Shown: in pieces, positions 8,187 to 18,618 of the stretch
Layout: each line of letters begins with the position of its first letter
Position numbering within the stretch: position 1 is the stretch's first letter
From: Myxococcales bacterium
Lineage (GTDB): Bacteria; Myxococcota_A; Polyangia; Polyangiales; Polyangiaceae
DNA length: 48,257 nt
Reading direction: 5' to 3'
Assembly: GCA_021847645.1 (NCBI GenBank)
Contig: JAJZQG010000034.1
Location: 1 to 48,257, forward strand
Program-made: the position numbers and the translations under genes
Notes under the pieces: model-generated
What the model saw: only the letters and a program-made list of their open reading frames with translations
Told to the model about the DNA's origin: nothing
Databases searched by the model: none

Positions 8187-10043
8187 TCAGATCGCCCGCA
8201 GGGTGCTGGCCCTGCGCAGGATGTTGAAGATCGGCAGCGGGTGCTCCTTGCCCTTGACCTTGGCCGGCTCGAGCTTCTCGTACTCGAAGCGGTTGCCGAG
8301 CTTGGCGAAGGTCGACTCGCTGACGATGATCTGCCCCATGGCCGCGTGGGAGCACAGCCGCGCGGAGGTGTTCACGGTGTCGCCGATGACCGTGTACGAA
8401 AGAGCCTTGGAGCTGCCGATGTAGCCGGCCACCAGCGTGCCGGTGTGGATGCCGATGCCGATGCCCAACGGGGGCAGCGAGTGGGCCATGCGCTCGCGGT
8501 TGTAGCGGCCGAGCACCTCCATCTGCTCGAGCGCGCACTCGACCGCCCGGATCGGGTCGTCCGGGTGCGCGATGGGCGCGCCCCACAGCGCCATCAGGCC
8601 GTCGCCCATGAACTTGTCGAGCGTGCCCTCGTACTTGAACAACGTCTCGACCATCAGCTCGAAGTACTCGTTGAGCATGTCGACGATGACCTGCGGGTCG
8701 GCCGTCGAGCTCATGCGGGTGAAGCCGCGGATGTCGGAGTTGAAGACGGTGCACTCCTGGACGAGCTGGCCGCCCTTCTCGACGTTGAGCTCGCCGGAGG
8801 CGACGCGTTCGGCGATGTTGGGAGACAGCAGCCGGGAGAAACGCTCGCGGGTGATGATCTCGCGTTCGATCTTCTTGGCGAGGATGTTGTTCTCGATGAA
8901 CATGGCGGCCTGGGCGGCCACGCCGGCCACGATCTCGAGGTCCTTGGGCTGGAACTGCGCGAGCGATTCGGAGTCGAGCCACAGCACGCCGAGGAAGTCG
9001 TCGTTGTGCAGCAGGGGCACCACGATGGCCGAGCTGATCCGGTTCAGGATCATGCTCTTGCCCTTGGAGGCGGCGAAGTCCATGGCCGCGTCGTGGGTGA
9101 GCACGGCGGCCTTCTCCTTCTCCACATGGTTGAGGATCGTGGAGGAGACCACGATGGCCCCCTCGGAGCCGTCGCGACGCAGGCTGGCGCCGGGCTCGAG
9201 CACGCCCTCGTCGTTGCGCAGGAAGATCACGCCGCGGTCGGCCCGAACGAACTTGAAGATCGACTGCAGGATCTTGGCGAGCAGCTGGGTGGTGTTGCGC
9301 TCCAGGGCGATCTCGCGGGAAAGCTCGTGGCTCAGGCGCAAGCGCTCGTAGTCGGCGCGCAGGGCCGCGGGGTCGCCGACGATCTGCTCGAAGGGGCGGA
9401 AGCCCTTTTCGGTGGCGGCGATCTGGGTGCCGATGGCGCGCTGCTGGTCGGTCAGGTCGACCTGGCCGAGGCGCGCGAGACGCTGGCCCTCGCCGGCGAA
9501 GGCGGGGATGGCCATGGTACCCACGGCGCGGGCCGGCTGGGGTGCGGGAGCTTGGGCCACGGGCGCGGGCGCCGACCGGGCGGCCGCCGAGGGCGCAGGC
9601 ATCGGCGGGGCAAAGGGCGCGCCTTGCGGCGGGGCAAAGGGCGCGCCTTGCGGCATCGGCGCGATCCCCGGGGGCGAGGGCATGCGCGGCCCCGCCGCTC
9701 CCGGCCCGCCCATCGACGGCGGCGCTTGATAGGGCCCGACCTCCGGTGGCGTCAGCCCGCGCCCGTCGTCGTACCAGGCGCGTGTCGAGCCCATCACGAT
9801 CTCGTCCCCGTGGCGCAGCGGCCGCTCGCCCTCCACGCGTTCCTGGTTGATGTACGTCCCGTTGAGGCTGCCCAGATCGCGCAGCCAGAACCCGTCGGCG
9901 CGCTGCTCGACGATGCTGTGCTCCTTGGAGACGATTCGGTCGAGGAGCTGGATCGTGTTGCTGGGGTGCCGGCCGATCGAGTTGTGGGCGCGAAGCTCGA
10001 TTGCCCTCTGGCCTTCAGCGGTGGCGATGATGAGGCGGGCCAT
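8187..10043 (-). CDS. FHA-GAF-class III adenylyl cyclase
   Basis: 618 residues from the ATG giving MARLIIATAEG. FHA domain at 1-95 with conserved GR (24-25), S-x-x-H (39-42) and NG (61-62), so phosphothreonine binding is likely. Residues about 95-190 are a Pro/Ala linker. A GAF domain spans about 215-375. The class III cyclase domain spans about 425-600. Its metal Asp residues are D437 (NSDIRGFT) and D481 (DKFMGDG). The adenine-selecting pair K477/D555 and the transition-state pair N558/R562 are all present, so the enzyme should make cAMP. There is no membrane helix; it is a cytoplasmic sensor-cyclase. The FHA domain suggests coupling to Ser/Thr kinases, which myxobacteria have in numbers. 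It is divergent from glpK. Confidence 0.9.
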   Translation of the reverse strand: MARLIIATAEGQRAIELRAHNSIGRHPSNTIQLLDRIVSKEHSIVEQRADGFWLRDLGSLNGTYINQERVEGERPLRHGDEIVMGSTRAWYDDGRGLTPPEVGPYQAPPSMGGPGAAGPRMPSPPGIAPMPQGAPFAPPQGAPFAPPMPAPSAAARSAPAPVAQAPAPQPARAVGTMAIPAFAGEGQRLARLGQVDLTDQQRAIGTQIAATEKGFRPFEQIVGDPAALRADYERLRLSHELSREIALERNTTQLLAKILQSIFKFVRADRGVIFLRNDEGVLEPGASLRRDGSEGAIVVSSTILNHVEKEKAAVLTHDAAMDFAASKGKSMILNRISSAIVVPLLHNDDFLGVLWLDSESLAQFQPKDLEIVAGVAAQAAMFIENNILAKKIEREIITRERFSRLLSPNIAERVASGELNVEKGGQLVQECTVFNSDIRGFTRMSSTADPQVIVDMLNEYFELMVETLFKYEGTLDKFMGDGLMALWGAPIAHPDDPIRAVECALEQMEVLGRYNRERMAHSLPPLGIGIGIHTGTLVAGYIGSSKALSYTVIGDTVNTSARLCSHAAMGQIIVSESTFAKLGNRFEYEKLEPAKVKGKEHPLPIFNILRRASTLRAI

Positions 10044-10205
10044 GGGATGGTTTAGGGTAGCCGTCCGCCGCCGAGTGGACAACGGGCTTGATTCGAAACC
10101 GGAGAGCCGTGGTAGACGATAGGCTCGGCCGCGAGCCCCGCAGCATTAAGGGGGCCATGGCACCGGTCCCGGTCGCCGTCGCGGCCCGTGCCGGAGGTGC
10201 TCAGC

Positions 10206-11696
<1,491 letters not shown>

Positions 11697-11769
11697 TCGC
11701 GACGGCCGGACGAACGTTTCTGTTCCTCCCAACGCACTTCGTTTAGATTCTTGTCACACTGAGGCTCCG

Positions 11770-12609
11770 ATGACCGAACCCAACAGCGACGCAACCGAAC
11801 CCGTCATGCGCGAGGTCCCCATCGACTGGGAGGCCCTGGAGAACGCGTTCGAGAACAATGCGCCGGAAGTTCACAGCTACCTGCAGACCATGTCCGGCGA
11901 CGTAATCCGCATCGTCGACGGCGTGGCGGATCCGCAGACGCACGCGCGCATCGCCTCGGATCCGCGCTACTTGCGCATCGAGGCGGTTAGCTCGCGCGAG
12001 CAGTACCGCTGGATGGAGCGCTACATCCCCACGGTGGAAGACCCGAAGCTGCGGGAACGGCTGGAGGTTTCGATCGACGGCAAGGGAGCGTTCCGCCGGT
12101 TCAAGGACGTACTGATGGCATTCGGACCGGAGCGCGAGCGCTGGTTCACCTACCGCAGCGAGCGTCTGCGCACGTTCATGGAAGCGTGGCTGGCGGCGCA
12201 CAACATCAAGGCGGTGCCGCGCACGGAGTGGTCGGTTCCGCCGGCCGAGCCAGAGGCCGTCACGGCGCCCGAGGGCGAGCAAGTGCCGCCGGCCGGAGCG
12301 GTCGCACCCGAGTCGCACGACCTGCGCCGCGGCCGCAACATCGAGTCGCTGCGCCAGCGCCTGCACGACCATGCCGACGCCCTGGGGCCGCGCGATCTGG
12401 AGTCGGTCGTGGCCTTCGCCGACTTCCTCAAGGCGCGGCGCACGGCTCGGTCGTTCGCGCACCACCACCCCACGCACCACGGCCATCGCGATGAGCTGAC
12501 CTCGGACGTTCCGCCCGACGAGGCGCGCGACGACGAGTCGGATCTGCGCGACGACGGCAGCGAGCCGGACATGCCGGCGCCGGATGGCGGCTCGGATCAG
12601 GACAAGTGA
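11770..12609 (+). CDS. UPF0158 family protein with long C-terminal extension
   Basis: 279 residues. Residues about 17-155 carry the UPF0158 pattern: DWEALENAFENNAPEVHSYL, then a segment on the theme of RIVDGVADP, and FKDVLMAFGPERERWF. Family members are usually about 150 residues and have no firm function. Residues 160-279 are extra: a Pro/Ala-rich stretch, an LRQRLHDHADALGP helix and a very acidic tail. No signal peptide, so cytoplasmic. The stop overlaps the GTG of the next gene (GTGA), so the two are probably translated together. Confidence 0.8.
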   Translation: MTEPNSDATEPVMREVPIDWEALENAFENNAPEVHSYLQTMSGDVIRIVDGVADPQTHARIASDPRYLRIEAVSSREQYRWMERYIPTVEDPKLRERLEVSIDGKGAFRRFKDVLMAFGPERERWFTYRSERLRTFMEAWLAAHNIKAVPRTEWSVPPAEPEAVTAPEGEQVPPAGAVAPESHDLRRGRNIESLRQRLHDHADALGPRDLESVVAFADFLKARRTARSFAHHHPTHHGHRDELTSDVPPDEARDDESDLRDDGSEPDMPAPDGGSDQDK

Positions 12610-13337
12610 GAGCGCCGGCGGCCGCGCTGATCGTCGCGCTGCTGCTCGGGTCGTCGGGGGCGGCGGCGCAGGTCGCTCCTGCCACGCTGGTCGACAGGGC
12701 GATCGTGCGCTTCGAGGCCAGTGAGCTGGGAGGCGCGGCGCACCCGCGGTTCATCTTCGAGCGGACGTTGGCCTTCGAGGCGCGGCTCGAGGCGCTGGCC
12801 GAGGCTCAGCGTGGCATCCCGCTGCCGCAGTCCTCACCCTACGAGGACCGCCATGTGCGCGCGGCGCTCGAGCGCCATGTCACCGAAGAGATTCTCGCCA
12901 ACCTGCCCGTGGTCCCCCCGCTGACCGAGCTCGACGTTCGCGCGCGGTCCATCCCCACGCAGCTGATGCTGCAGCAGCAGGTGGGCGGGCGCGCCGCCTT
13001 GCTCGACGCCGCCGTGGCGGAGGGCATGGAGAGCGAGGACCTGGACCTGCTGGTGCGCCGTCGCGCCCGCGCCAGCCTGTACCTCGACCGCATGGTGGCC
13101 CCGATGCTCGAACCTTCCGACGCCGAGCTGCGCGAGGTGCACCGCACCGAGGCCACGCCCTTTCGCAATCGTCCTTTCGACGAGATCGAGCCGCAGCTGC
13201 GCCAGTGGTACGTGGCCGACCGGCTGGCCGCATCGCTCGCCGCGTTCTTCCGAGGCGCACGCGCGCGCATTCACATCGTGGTCCTGCCGGGCTCCCGGGA
13301 GCCCGAATCCGCAGCCCTGGCGCCCGACACGCGCTAG
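12606..13337 (+). CDS. Exported SurA-like / hypothetical periplasmic protein
   Basis: 243 residues from a GTG that overlaps the previous stop by 4 nt. The N-terminus is a classic signal peptide ending near GAAAQ, residue 22. The mature region opens with LVDRAIVRFEASEL, which looks like the start of SurA-type chaperone domains. It continues with helices rich in Glu and Arg, and has no visible PPIase domain. The protein may be a reduced periplasmic chaperone; this rests on a weak resemblance. It lies between a UPF0158 gene and a BMP-type binding protein, with a 9-nt gap to the latter. Confidence 0.65.
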   Translation: MRAPAAALIVALLLGSSGAAAQVAPATLVDRAIVRFEASELGGAAHPRFIFERTLAFEARLEALAEAQRGIPLPQSSPYEDRHVRAALERHVTEEILANLPVVPPLTELDVRARSIPTQLMLQQQVGGRAALLDAAVAEGMESEDLDLLVRRRARASLYLDRMVAPMLEPSDAELREVHRTEATPFRNRPFDEIEPQLRQWYVADRLAASLAAFFRGARARIHIVVLPGSREPESAALAPDTR

Positions 13338-13346
13338 GATGATTCG

Positions 13347-14369
13347 GTGGCCCCTCGGACCATCGCCGCTGTGCTCGTGTCGGTCGGCGCGGTTCTCACC
13401 GCCCTGCTCCCGGCGCGGCATCCCGAGCCTGCCGCGCACGGCAAGGCCGCCGCGTTCCGTGTCGGGCTGGTGTTCGACGTGGGCGGGCGCGGCGACAAGA
13501 GCTTCAACGACTCGGCCTGGCTCGGCCTCGATCGCGCGCAACGCGAGCTGGGCGTCACCACCGAGATCGTCGAGCCCTCGGGCGCCGAGGACCGCGAGGC
13601 CGCCATGCGCCTGTTCGCCGCCCGCCACTTCGATCTGGTCATCGGCGTCGGCTTCATCTTCTCCACCGACATGAACGTGGTGGCGCGCGACTTCCCGTCC
13701 ACCGACTTCGCGTGCATCGACTACTTCCCGCCGTCCGACGGGCGCATCCCGAACAACGTCGCGGGCCTGGTGTTCCGGGAAGAAGAGGGCTCGTTCTTGG
13801 TCGGCGCGGTGGCCGGCCTGGTGTCGCACAACAAGGCGGTGGGCTTCGTGGGCGGCATGGACGTGCCGCTCATTCGCAAGTTCGAGGCCGGCTACACGGC
13901 CGGCGTTCACTACGTGTGCCCCGCCTGCCGCGTGCACGCCGCGTTCGCCGGCACCACCCCCGAGGCATTCAAGGATCCCGCCAAGGGCGAGGCCTTGGCC
14001 ACCAGCCAGATCTCCGCGGGCGCCGACGTGATCTTCCACGCGTCGGGCACCACCGGCCTCGGCGTGTTCGAGGCCGCCCACGACATGGGCGTGTCGGCCA
14101 TCGGCGTCGACTCGGACCAGTACGACGAGATGCCCGGCGTGGTCATCACCAGCATGGTCAAGCGCGTGGACGTGGTGGTCTACGACGTGATCGACCAGAC
14201 GCTGCATCACCAGTTCGAGGGTGGGATGCACGCGTTCGGACTGAAGGACGACGGCATCGGCTACGTGGACAGCGGACCGCACGCGGCCAAGATCCCGGAC
14301 GACGTAAAGGCGCGCGTGGCGGCGATCCGAACGAAGGTCATCGACGGCGAGATCACGGTGCCGCGCTGA
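13347..14369 (+). CDS. BMP/PnrA-family substrate-binding protein
   Basis: 340 residues from GTG, with an uncleaved-looking or signal-like hydrophobic N-terminus (residues 5-22) and no lipobox Cys. The family signature GDKSFNDSAW is at about 49-58. Other matching blocks are FDLVIGVGF, GFVGGMDVPLI and IGVDSDQY. Members bind nucleosides or related ligands for ABC import, or act as the Med-type regulator. No permease or ATPase gene of the matching type is nearby, so this is an orphan binding protein. It forms the last gene of the 11770-14369 run. Confidence 0.85.
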   Translation: MAPRTIAAVLVSVGAVLTALLPARHPEPAAHGKAAAFRVGLVFDVGGRGDKSFNDSAWLGLDRAQRELGVTTEIVEPSGAEDREAAMRLFAARHFDLVIGVGFIFSTDMNVVARDFPSTDFACIDYFPPSDGRIPNNVAGLVFREEEGSFLVGAVAGLVSHNKAVGFVGGMDVPLIRKFEAGYTAGVHYVCPACRVHAAFAGTTPEAFKDPAKGEALATSQISAGADVIFHASGTTGLGVFEAAHDMGVSAIGVDSDQYDEMPGVVITSMVKRVDVVVYDVIDQTLHHQFEGGMHAFGLKDDGIGYVDSGPHAAKIPDDVKARVAAIRTKVIDGEITVPR

Positions 14370-14389
14370 CGACACGGCGCGCGGGGTTG

Positions 14390-14524
14390 GCCGCAGAGAG
14401 CGAAGATTTTCCGCAGATAGAAGTCAGTGCTGGCGCGACGATTGCCACGCCCTGGTCTTCCTGACGTTTCCACCACGTCGGCAATACCCCCAGATCTTCT
14501 GCGATCCTCTGCGTCATCTGCGGC
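14390..14524. repeat. Imperfect inverted repeat between convergent genes
   Basis: The left end (14390-14423) and the reverse complement of the right end (14491-14524) both start GCCGCAGA and share GCAGA-type words throughout, with several mismatches. Between the arms lies ATTGCC...GGCAAT. It resembles the element at 3659-3724 in word content (GCAGAG, CTCTGCG) and in lying between convergent stops. No T-run follows either arm. Confidence 0.55.
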
Positions 14525-14532
14525 TGCCCCGG

Positions 14533-15783
14533 TCACTTCGGGTTCTCGACGCGTATCGTCTCGGGCTTGGTGCCCGGGTCTGCGATCCACTTGAAGTCGT
14601 CGAGCAGCACCGTGGACCCGCGCAGGTGATCGCCCGCGTCCCAGATGACGAAACGCAGCTCGGCGTCCTCGCCGGGCGTGACGGCCGCCTTGGTCTCGAG
14701 CCATCCGGTGGCCGCATGACCGTGCGGCTCCTCGCTGCTGGCCTCGAAGCCCGTGCCCTCGAGCGCCTGGTTTCCTTGCAGGCACGTGAACGCCTTGCCC
14801 CCCGCGACCTGCGGCTCGCACACCTCCAGGAACGCCGTGTTCACGCTCAGCGCGTTGCCCTGCGGATCGAACGCGATGTTGCCGTCCTGCGCGCCAGGGT
14901 TGCTCGCCGTCGAACCCAGCAGCGCCACGAAGTAGTCGTCAAACTGCTTGCACACCCAGCCCGGAAACTCCGTCGTGTAGAACGTCAGCTTGAACGACAG
15001 CCCGTGCGCATTGGTCGGCACGCGGACGCGAAGGGCCAGCGACGCCGAGTCGTTGGCGATCGGCGTAGTGGACACCGGGTCGGGACACGACGGGAAGTCC
15101 TTGGGCCAGCCCGGCGGCGTCGCGCAGGAGGTGCCCATGTCGCCTTGCACCGGGTCGCGATAGCCGGTATCGCCAGGACGCCGCGCGGCCGCGGAGGACA
15201 GCGCGAGCAGGCGTGAGCCTTGCTGCGGGTGAACGAACGGGCCGAAGTCGGGCAGGATCCCGTGGGAGGCGTAGTGCATCCCGAGCGTTCCGTCGGCCAG
15301 CACGTACGCGGCCGACAGCACGCCCCAGGTGCGCTCGCGCGGATCGGCCGGGCTTTCCTGGGCGAAACGGCACAGTCCCACCGCGCGTGCGCCGTCTTGC
15401 GGATCGTTCGACGTCAGGTCGATGCCGTCGTCGCAGCTCGCCGGCTCGTCGTCCGCGACCCCGGAGCAGTCTTCGTCGACGCCGTTTCCTGGCACGTCAT
15501 AGGCGCCCGGGTTCGTGTTGGGATCGCAGTCGTTGCAGTCGCCCTGCGCGATGGACCAGCCGTCGTGGTCGTAGTCCTCGTCGGCATCCACGCCGATCCA
15601 CCCGTCGCCTTGACGGCATGAGCCGCCCTCGTTCATGCCGGTCTCGAAGATCGCTTCGGGAGCGTCGCTCGCATCGAGCGCGGCGTCCGCAGTGGAGGCG
15701 TCGGCTCCCGTGGCGATGGCCGCGCCTCCGCCCGCGGAGCAGGAGGTGAGCAGAAGCAGGGGCAGGAGGTCTCGGGCAAGCAT
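14533..15783 (-). CDS. Lipoprotein with MopE-like metal motif and choice-of-anchor L domain
   Basis: 416 residues. The signal is very short with lipobox LTSC (Cys15). Residues about 55-115 hold a MopE-type motif: DADEDYDHDGWS, GDCNDCDPNTNPGA, then NGVDEDCSG. This is a known putative metal-binding pattern of myxobacterial surface proteins. Residues about 170-405 match the choice-of-anchor L domain, with FYTTEFPGWVCKQFDDYFVA as its clearest block and the VLLDDFKW close. It is probably surface-exposed with a structural or binding role. It is divergent from the Uma2 gene. Confidence 0.85.
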   Translation of the reverse strand: MLARDLLPLLLLTSCSAGGGAAIATGADASTADAALDASDAPEAIFETGMNEGGSCRQGDGWIGVDADEDYDHDGWSIAQGDCNDCDPNTNPGAYDVPGNGVDEDCSGVADDEPASCDDGIDLTSNDPQDGARAVGLCRFAQESPADPRERTWGVLSAAYVLADGTLGMHYASHGILPDFGPFVHPQQGSRLLALSSAAARRPGDTGYRDPVQGDMGTSCATPPGWPKDFPSCPDPVSTTPIANDSASLALRVRVPTNAHGLSFKLTFYTTEFPGWVCKQFDDYFVALLGSTASNPGAQDGNIAFDPQGNALSVNTAFLEVCEPQVAGGKAFTCLQGNQALEGTGFEASSEEPHGHAATGWLETKAAVTPGEDAELRFVIWDAGDHLRGSTVLLDDFKWIADPGTKPETIRVENPK

Positions 15784-15872
15784 GACGGGCTCGACGATCG
15801 ACGCGGGGAAAGGATGGCACAGCTCGAGGCGGGCTGCTCGACACTGCAGGCGCGGCAGGCTAGCTTTGTCGC

Positions 15873-16598
15873 ATGCTAGGCACCGCGAACAAGCGCACGC
15901 CGCCCGTGCAAGGCGCCAAGTACGTCCGCGCTCCCAGGCCGGTGCACTTTCCCGTGGAGGCCGAGGTGCCCGAGACCAAGCGCCATCTGCTGCTTCGTAC
16001 GGCGCTCTTCCAGATCGTGCAGCGCCTCGTGGCAGGGCGATACGCCGTCGGATCCGAGCAGTTCGTGTACTGGAACGGGTCGGATCCGCAGCGGTCGCTG
16101 GCGCCGGACGTGTTCGTCAGCACGCTGCAGCCGGACTCCGTGTTCGACACGTGGAAGACGTGGGAGCGCGGGGCGCCGCAGCTGGCCGTCGAGATCGTCA
16201 GCGAGAGCGACTCGTCGGAAGGGTCGTGGACGCGAAAGCTCGAGCGCTATCAGGAAGCCGGGATCGACGAGGTCGTGCGGTTTCACCCGTTCGCGGAGCC
16301 GGGACGCCGGCTGCGTGTGTGGGACCGGGTGGACGACGATCTGGTGGAGCGCGTCGTGAGCCAGGAGCGGGCGCGGTGCGAGACGCTCGACGCTTGGTGG
16401 TGTGTTCGGGAAGAGCGCGGGCTGGGTGCGGCGCTTCGGCTCAGCACGGACGCCGGCGGCCAGGCGTTGGTGCTCACCCCGGCCGAGGCGGCGGAGCAGG
16501 AGGCCAAGCTGCGCGAGCAGGAGTCCGTATCGCGCGAGGCGGCCGAGCGTCGCGTTGCCGAGCTGGAAGCGGAGCTCGAGGGTCTTCGCCGTCGGTGA
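15873..16598 (+). CDS. Uma2 family (DUF820) putative endonuclease
   Basis: 241 residues. The PD-(D/E)xK-type core is seen as SLAPDVFV at about 79-86 and AVEIVSESDSSEG at about 108-120. The family is often spread as paralogues, and its cellular role is not settled. The last 45 residues form a Glu/Arg-rich coiled coil (AEQEAKLREQESVSREAAER), a common tail in the family. No partner gene is adjacent. It is convergent with the methyltransferase. Confidence 0.85.
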   Translation: MLGTANKRTPPVQGAKYVRAPRPVHFPVEAEVPETKRHLLLRTALFQIVQRLVAGRYAVGSEQFVYWNGSDPQRSLAPDVFVSTLQPDSVFDTWKTWERGAPQLAVEIVSESDSSEGSWTRKLERYQEAGIDEVVRFHPFAEPGRRLRVWDRVDDDLVERVVSQERARCETLDAWWCVREERGLGAALRLSTDAGGQALVLTPAEAAEQEAKLREQESVSREAAERRVAELEAELEGLRRR

Positions 16599-16682
16599 GC
16601 CGGACACCAGACCTTGCCGGCGGCCATGCGCGCGGGTGCCGTGCATCTACGGAAACGGGACGTCCTACAGCCTGGAATCCCC

Positions 16683-17993
16683 TTATCGCGCTGCCCTGGC
16701 CTTGTTCGTGGGGGACAATCCCTCGCTCATCGAGAAGGCATGGCGTACGCCATCGATGTCTCGGCCTTCCTTGAGGTTGGCGATACGCTTGCGGATGATC
16801 GCCAGGGCCGCCGCATTGTTCTCGATGACACAGGCCGAGCGCCCCAGCTTCACCGCTACAGCGAGGGTTGTGCCGCTGCCTCCATAGGGGTCGAGCACCC
16901 AATCCCCGCCCTTGGTGCATATGTTCATGAGGAAGGCCATGAGCGCCTCTGGCTTCTTCGAGTCCTTGTAGTCGCACCCCGGACCGCCTTCCTTGAACAT
17001 GGTCGGGACAACTTCGGTGTAGTCCAGGTCGTTGGTGGGAAGGATCGGTCTGCCCGCGCTGCGTTGGGATTGGAAGTAGACTCCGCTGCTACGGCGTGCG
17101 TTCCCCGATTGGAACCAACGGTAGCCGAGCCCCTCGTTCTCGAGACCCCAGACGCGGATCAGCAGGTCGGAGCCCAGGGGCCGCAGGTGATTCTCGTACC
17201 ATTCCCCGGACCAGTTGGCGGTCGCGAGCTTGCCCGCGATGACGTACCTGCGGAATGCTGACGGCTTGTACCCACATTCTATGATTTTGTAATGTCCCGG
17301 AAGGAAGATGTCGACCTTCTTGCCGTTGATGATCCGCGTGTCGCTCGGCGTTCGCGGCGTCTCGATGTCGAATACGAACTTGTCTTCCCTGGCCCCGCTG
17401 CGCTCGGTAAAGAAGCGGGTTGTCTTGTTCTTCCGATACATCAACAGATACTCGAACACGTCGTGGAACGTAGCATTGATCATGAGCTGCCGGGCCTTGT
17501 GGCGGATCTTGACCGGGAAGACGCCGATGAAACACTCCGCTCCGAAGACGTCATCCAAGATGGCCTTCAGGTTGAACAGCTCCACCTGGTTGATCGATGC
17601 CGCAAGGAAGCCCTTGTCGTGGGTCATGCCGTGTGCAGCGGTCGCAATTCGCCGGACACCTTCGCGCCAGTCCCGACGCGTATCGCCGAATCCTCTCCTT
17701 GCCCCTCGCCGTCTTCCCGTGTTGTAGGGCGGATCCAGGTAGACCAGCTGGAACCGGAAGCCGTGGGCTGCCAACTCGTCGATAGCGGTTTCGTTGTCTT
17801 GTTCCAGCAGCCGGTACTCGCAGCCGCGCGATGACGCTGACTGGCGTGCCGCAGGGGATCCCGCAGGGTCCGGGTGACGTGCGGGAGTTCGTCGGGAGGC
17901 CGCCTCGGGGGGCGTGTCCGGCAACTGCAGCTGCGCGTCTGAGATCTGCTTCATCGCTCGGCCGGCAGAACCTGAGCATGGAAGCGTGGCCAT
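16683..17993 (-). CDS. Beta-class DNA methyltransferase (type III Mod-like), no restriction partner
   Basis: About 436 residues from ATG at 17993; an in-frame TTG two codons earlier and an ATG at 17954 are alternatives. Catalytic motif IV DPPYNTG lies near residue 87 and the AdoMet motif DPYGGSGTT near 368. The IV-before-I order marks the beta class, which includes type III Mod subunits. The region between them (about 160-340) would hold the target-recognition domain. Methylation of adenine N6 is likely from DPPY. No helicase-nuclease (Res) or other endonuclease lies on either side. The middle of the gene is visibly richer in A+T than its neighbours, which suggests horizontal transfer. The first 55 residues are Ala/Pro/Arg-rich. 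Confidence 0.85.
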   Translation of the reverse strand: MATLPCSGSAGRAMKQISDAQLQLPDTPPEAASRRTPARHPDPAGSPAARQSASSRGCEYRLLEQDNETAIDELAAHGFRFQLVYLDPPYNTGRRRGARRGFGDTRRDWREGVRRIATAAHGMTHDKGFLAASINQVELFNLKAILDDVFGAECFIGVFPVKIRHKARQLMINATFHDVFEYLLMYRKNKTTRFFTERSGAREDKFVFDIETPRTPSDTRIINGKKVDIFLPGHYKIIECGYKPSAFRRYVIAGKLATANWSGEWYENHLRPLGSDLLIRVWGLENEGLGYRWFQSGNARRSSGVYFQSQRSAGRPILPTNDLDYTEVVPTMFKEGGPGCDYKDSKKPEALMAFLMNICTKGGDWVLDPYGGSGTTLAVAVKLGRSACVIENNAAALAIIRKRIANLKEGRDIDGVRHAFSMSEGLSPTNKARAAR

Positions 17994-18111
17994 GGTCAAG
18001 GCGGTGCGGATCGATGCAAAGGGGATTGGACGCGAACCAGCCTCAACCAGGACTGCGGAACGCGAGCACCCAGTGCGAATCGCATCCGGCGCGCCTGCGA
18101 CGCGCTTCGAG

Positions 18112-18618
18112 TCAGTCCGGATGCGCTTCGCTGCTGCGGGCTCTCCAGCGGCCGGCGAGCAGCCCGGCCGCCCCGCCGCCGAGCGCGGCCAGCACGGCGC
18201 CCACCACCACGGCGCCGATCGCCGCGAACGACGCGAAGCCGCCGATCCCGGCCGATCGGGCCATGGCAGCGTCGAATCCCACGAACGCGCCAGTCCGGAG
18301 CCAGGAGCCGGTCTGGACCTCGGCGACGATCAGCCACGGAGCGACAAGCGGGTTGGACACGTTCGCCGCCAGATAGGCGACGGGAGCGTCGAGCTCGAGC
18401 GGCAGGCAGACGGCCAAGACCAGCGGCAGGTGCAGGCCGAAAACGGGCAAGCATCCGATGAACAGGCCGACCGCGACGGAGACCGCGGCGCGCGCGGGTG
18501 TGAGCTCGCCACCGCGCAGGCGTTTCCAGCCGGTGCGTCGGAGCTCGGCGGCGCGGGCTCGCCAGCCGGACGATGGGGCGCCGTGGCCGGGCCGGGGCTG
18601 GTCGCCAGAGGTGCTCAC
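18112..18618 (-). CDS. DUF2062 membrane protein
   Basis: 168 residues from GTG at 18618, which overlaps the stop of the TPR gene by 4 nt (GTGA). This overlap set the start; the frame is open far upstream without homology. The DUF2062 core is clear: LTPARAAVSVAVGLFIGCLP, then LPLELDAPVAYLAANVSNPL. Three hydrophobic segments lie at about 45-63, 65-85 and 125-155. Family members are small inner-membrane proteins of unknown function, often near glycan or lipid genes. Coupling to a TPR protein suggests that the two act together. Confidence 0.85.
   Translation of the reverse strand: MSTSGDQPRPGHGAPSSGWRARAAELRRTGWKRLRGGELTPARAAVSVAVGLFIGCLPVFGLHLPLVLAVCLPLELDAPVAYLAANVSNPLVAPWLIVAEVQTGSWLRTGAFVGFDAAMARSAGIGGFASFAAIGAVVVGAVLAALGGGAAGLLAGRWRARSSEAHPD

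Noticed and set aside
10088..10120. TGATTCGAAACC looking like a tRNA T-loop, or a -35/-10 pair for glpK
   Set aside because: No complementary T-stem or cloverleaf could be formed, and the promoter spacing (about 19 nt) with a poor -10 makes it unconvincing.
13347..14369. BMP protein as a lipoprotein
   Set aside because: There is a hydrophobic N-terminus but no lipobox Cys near its end.
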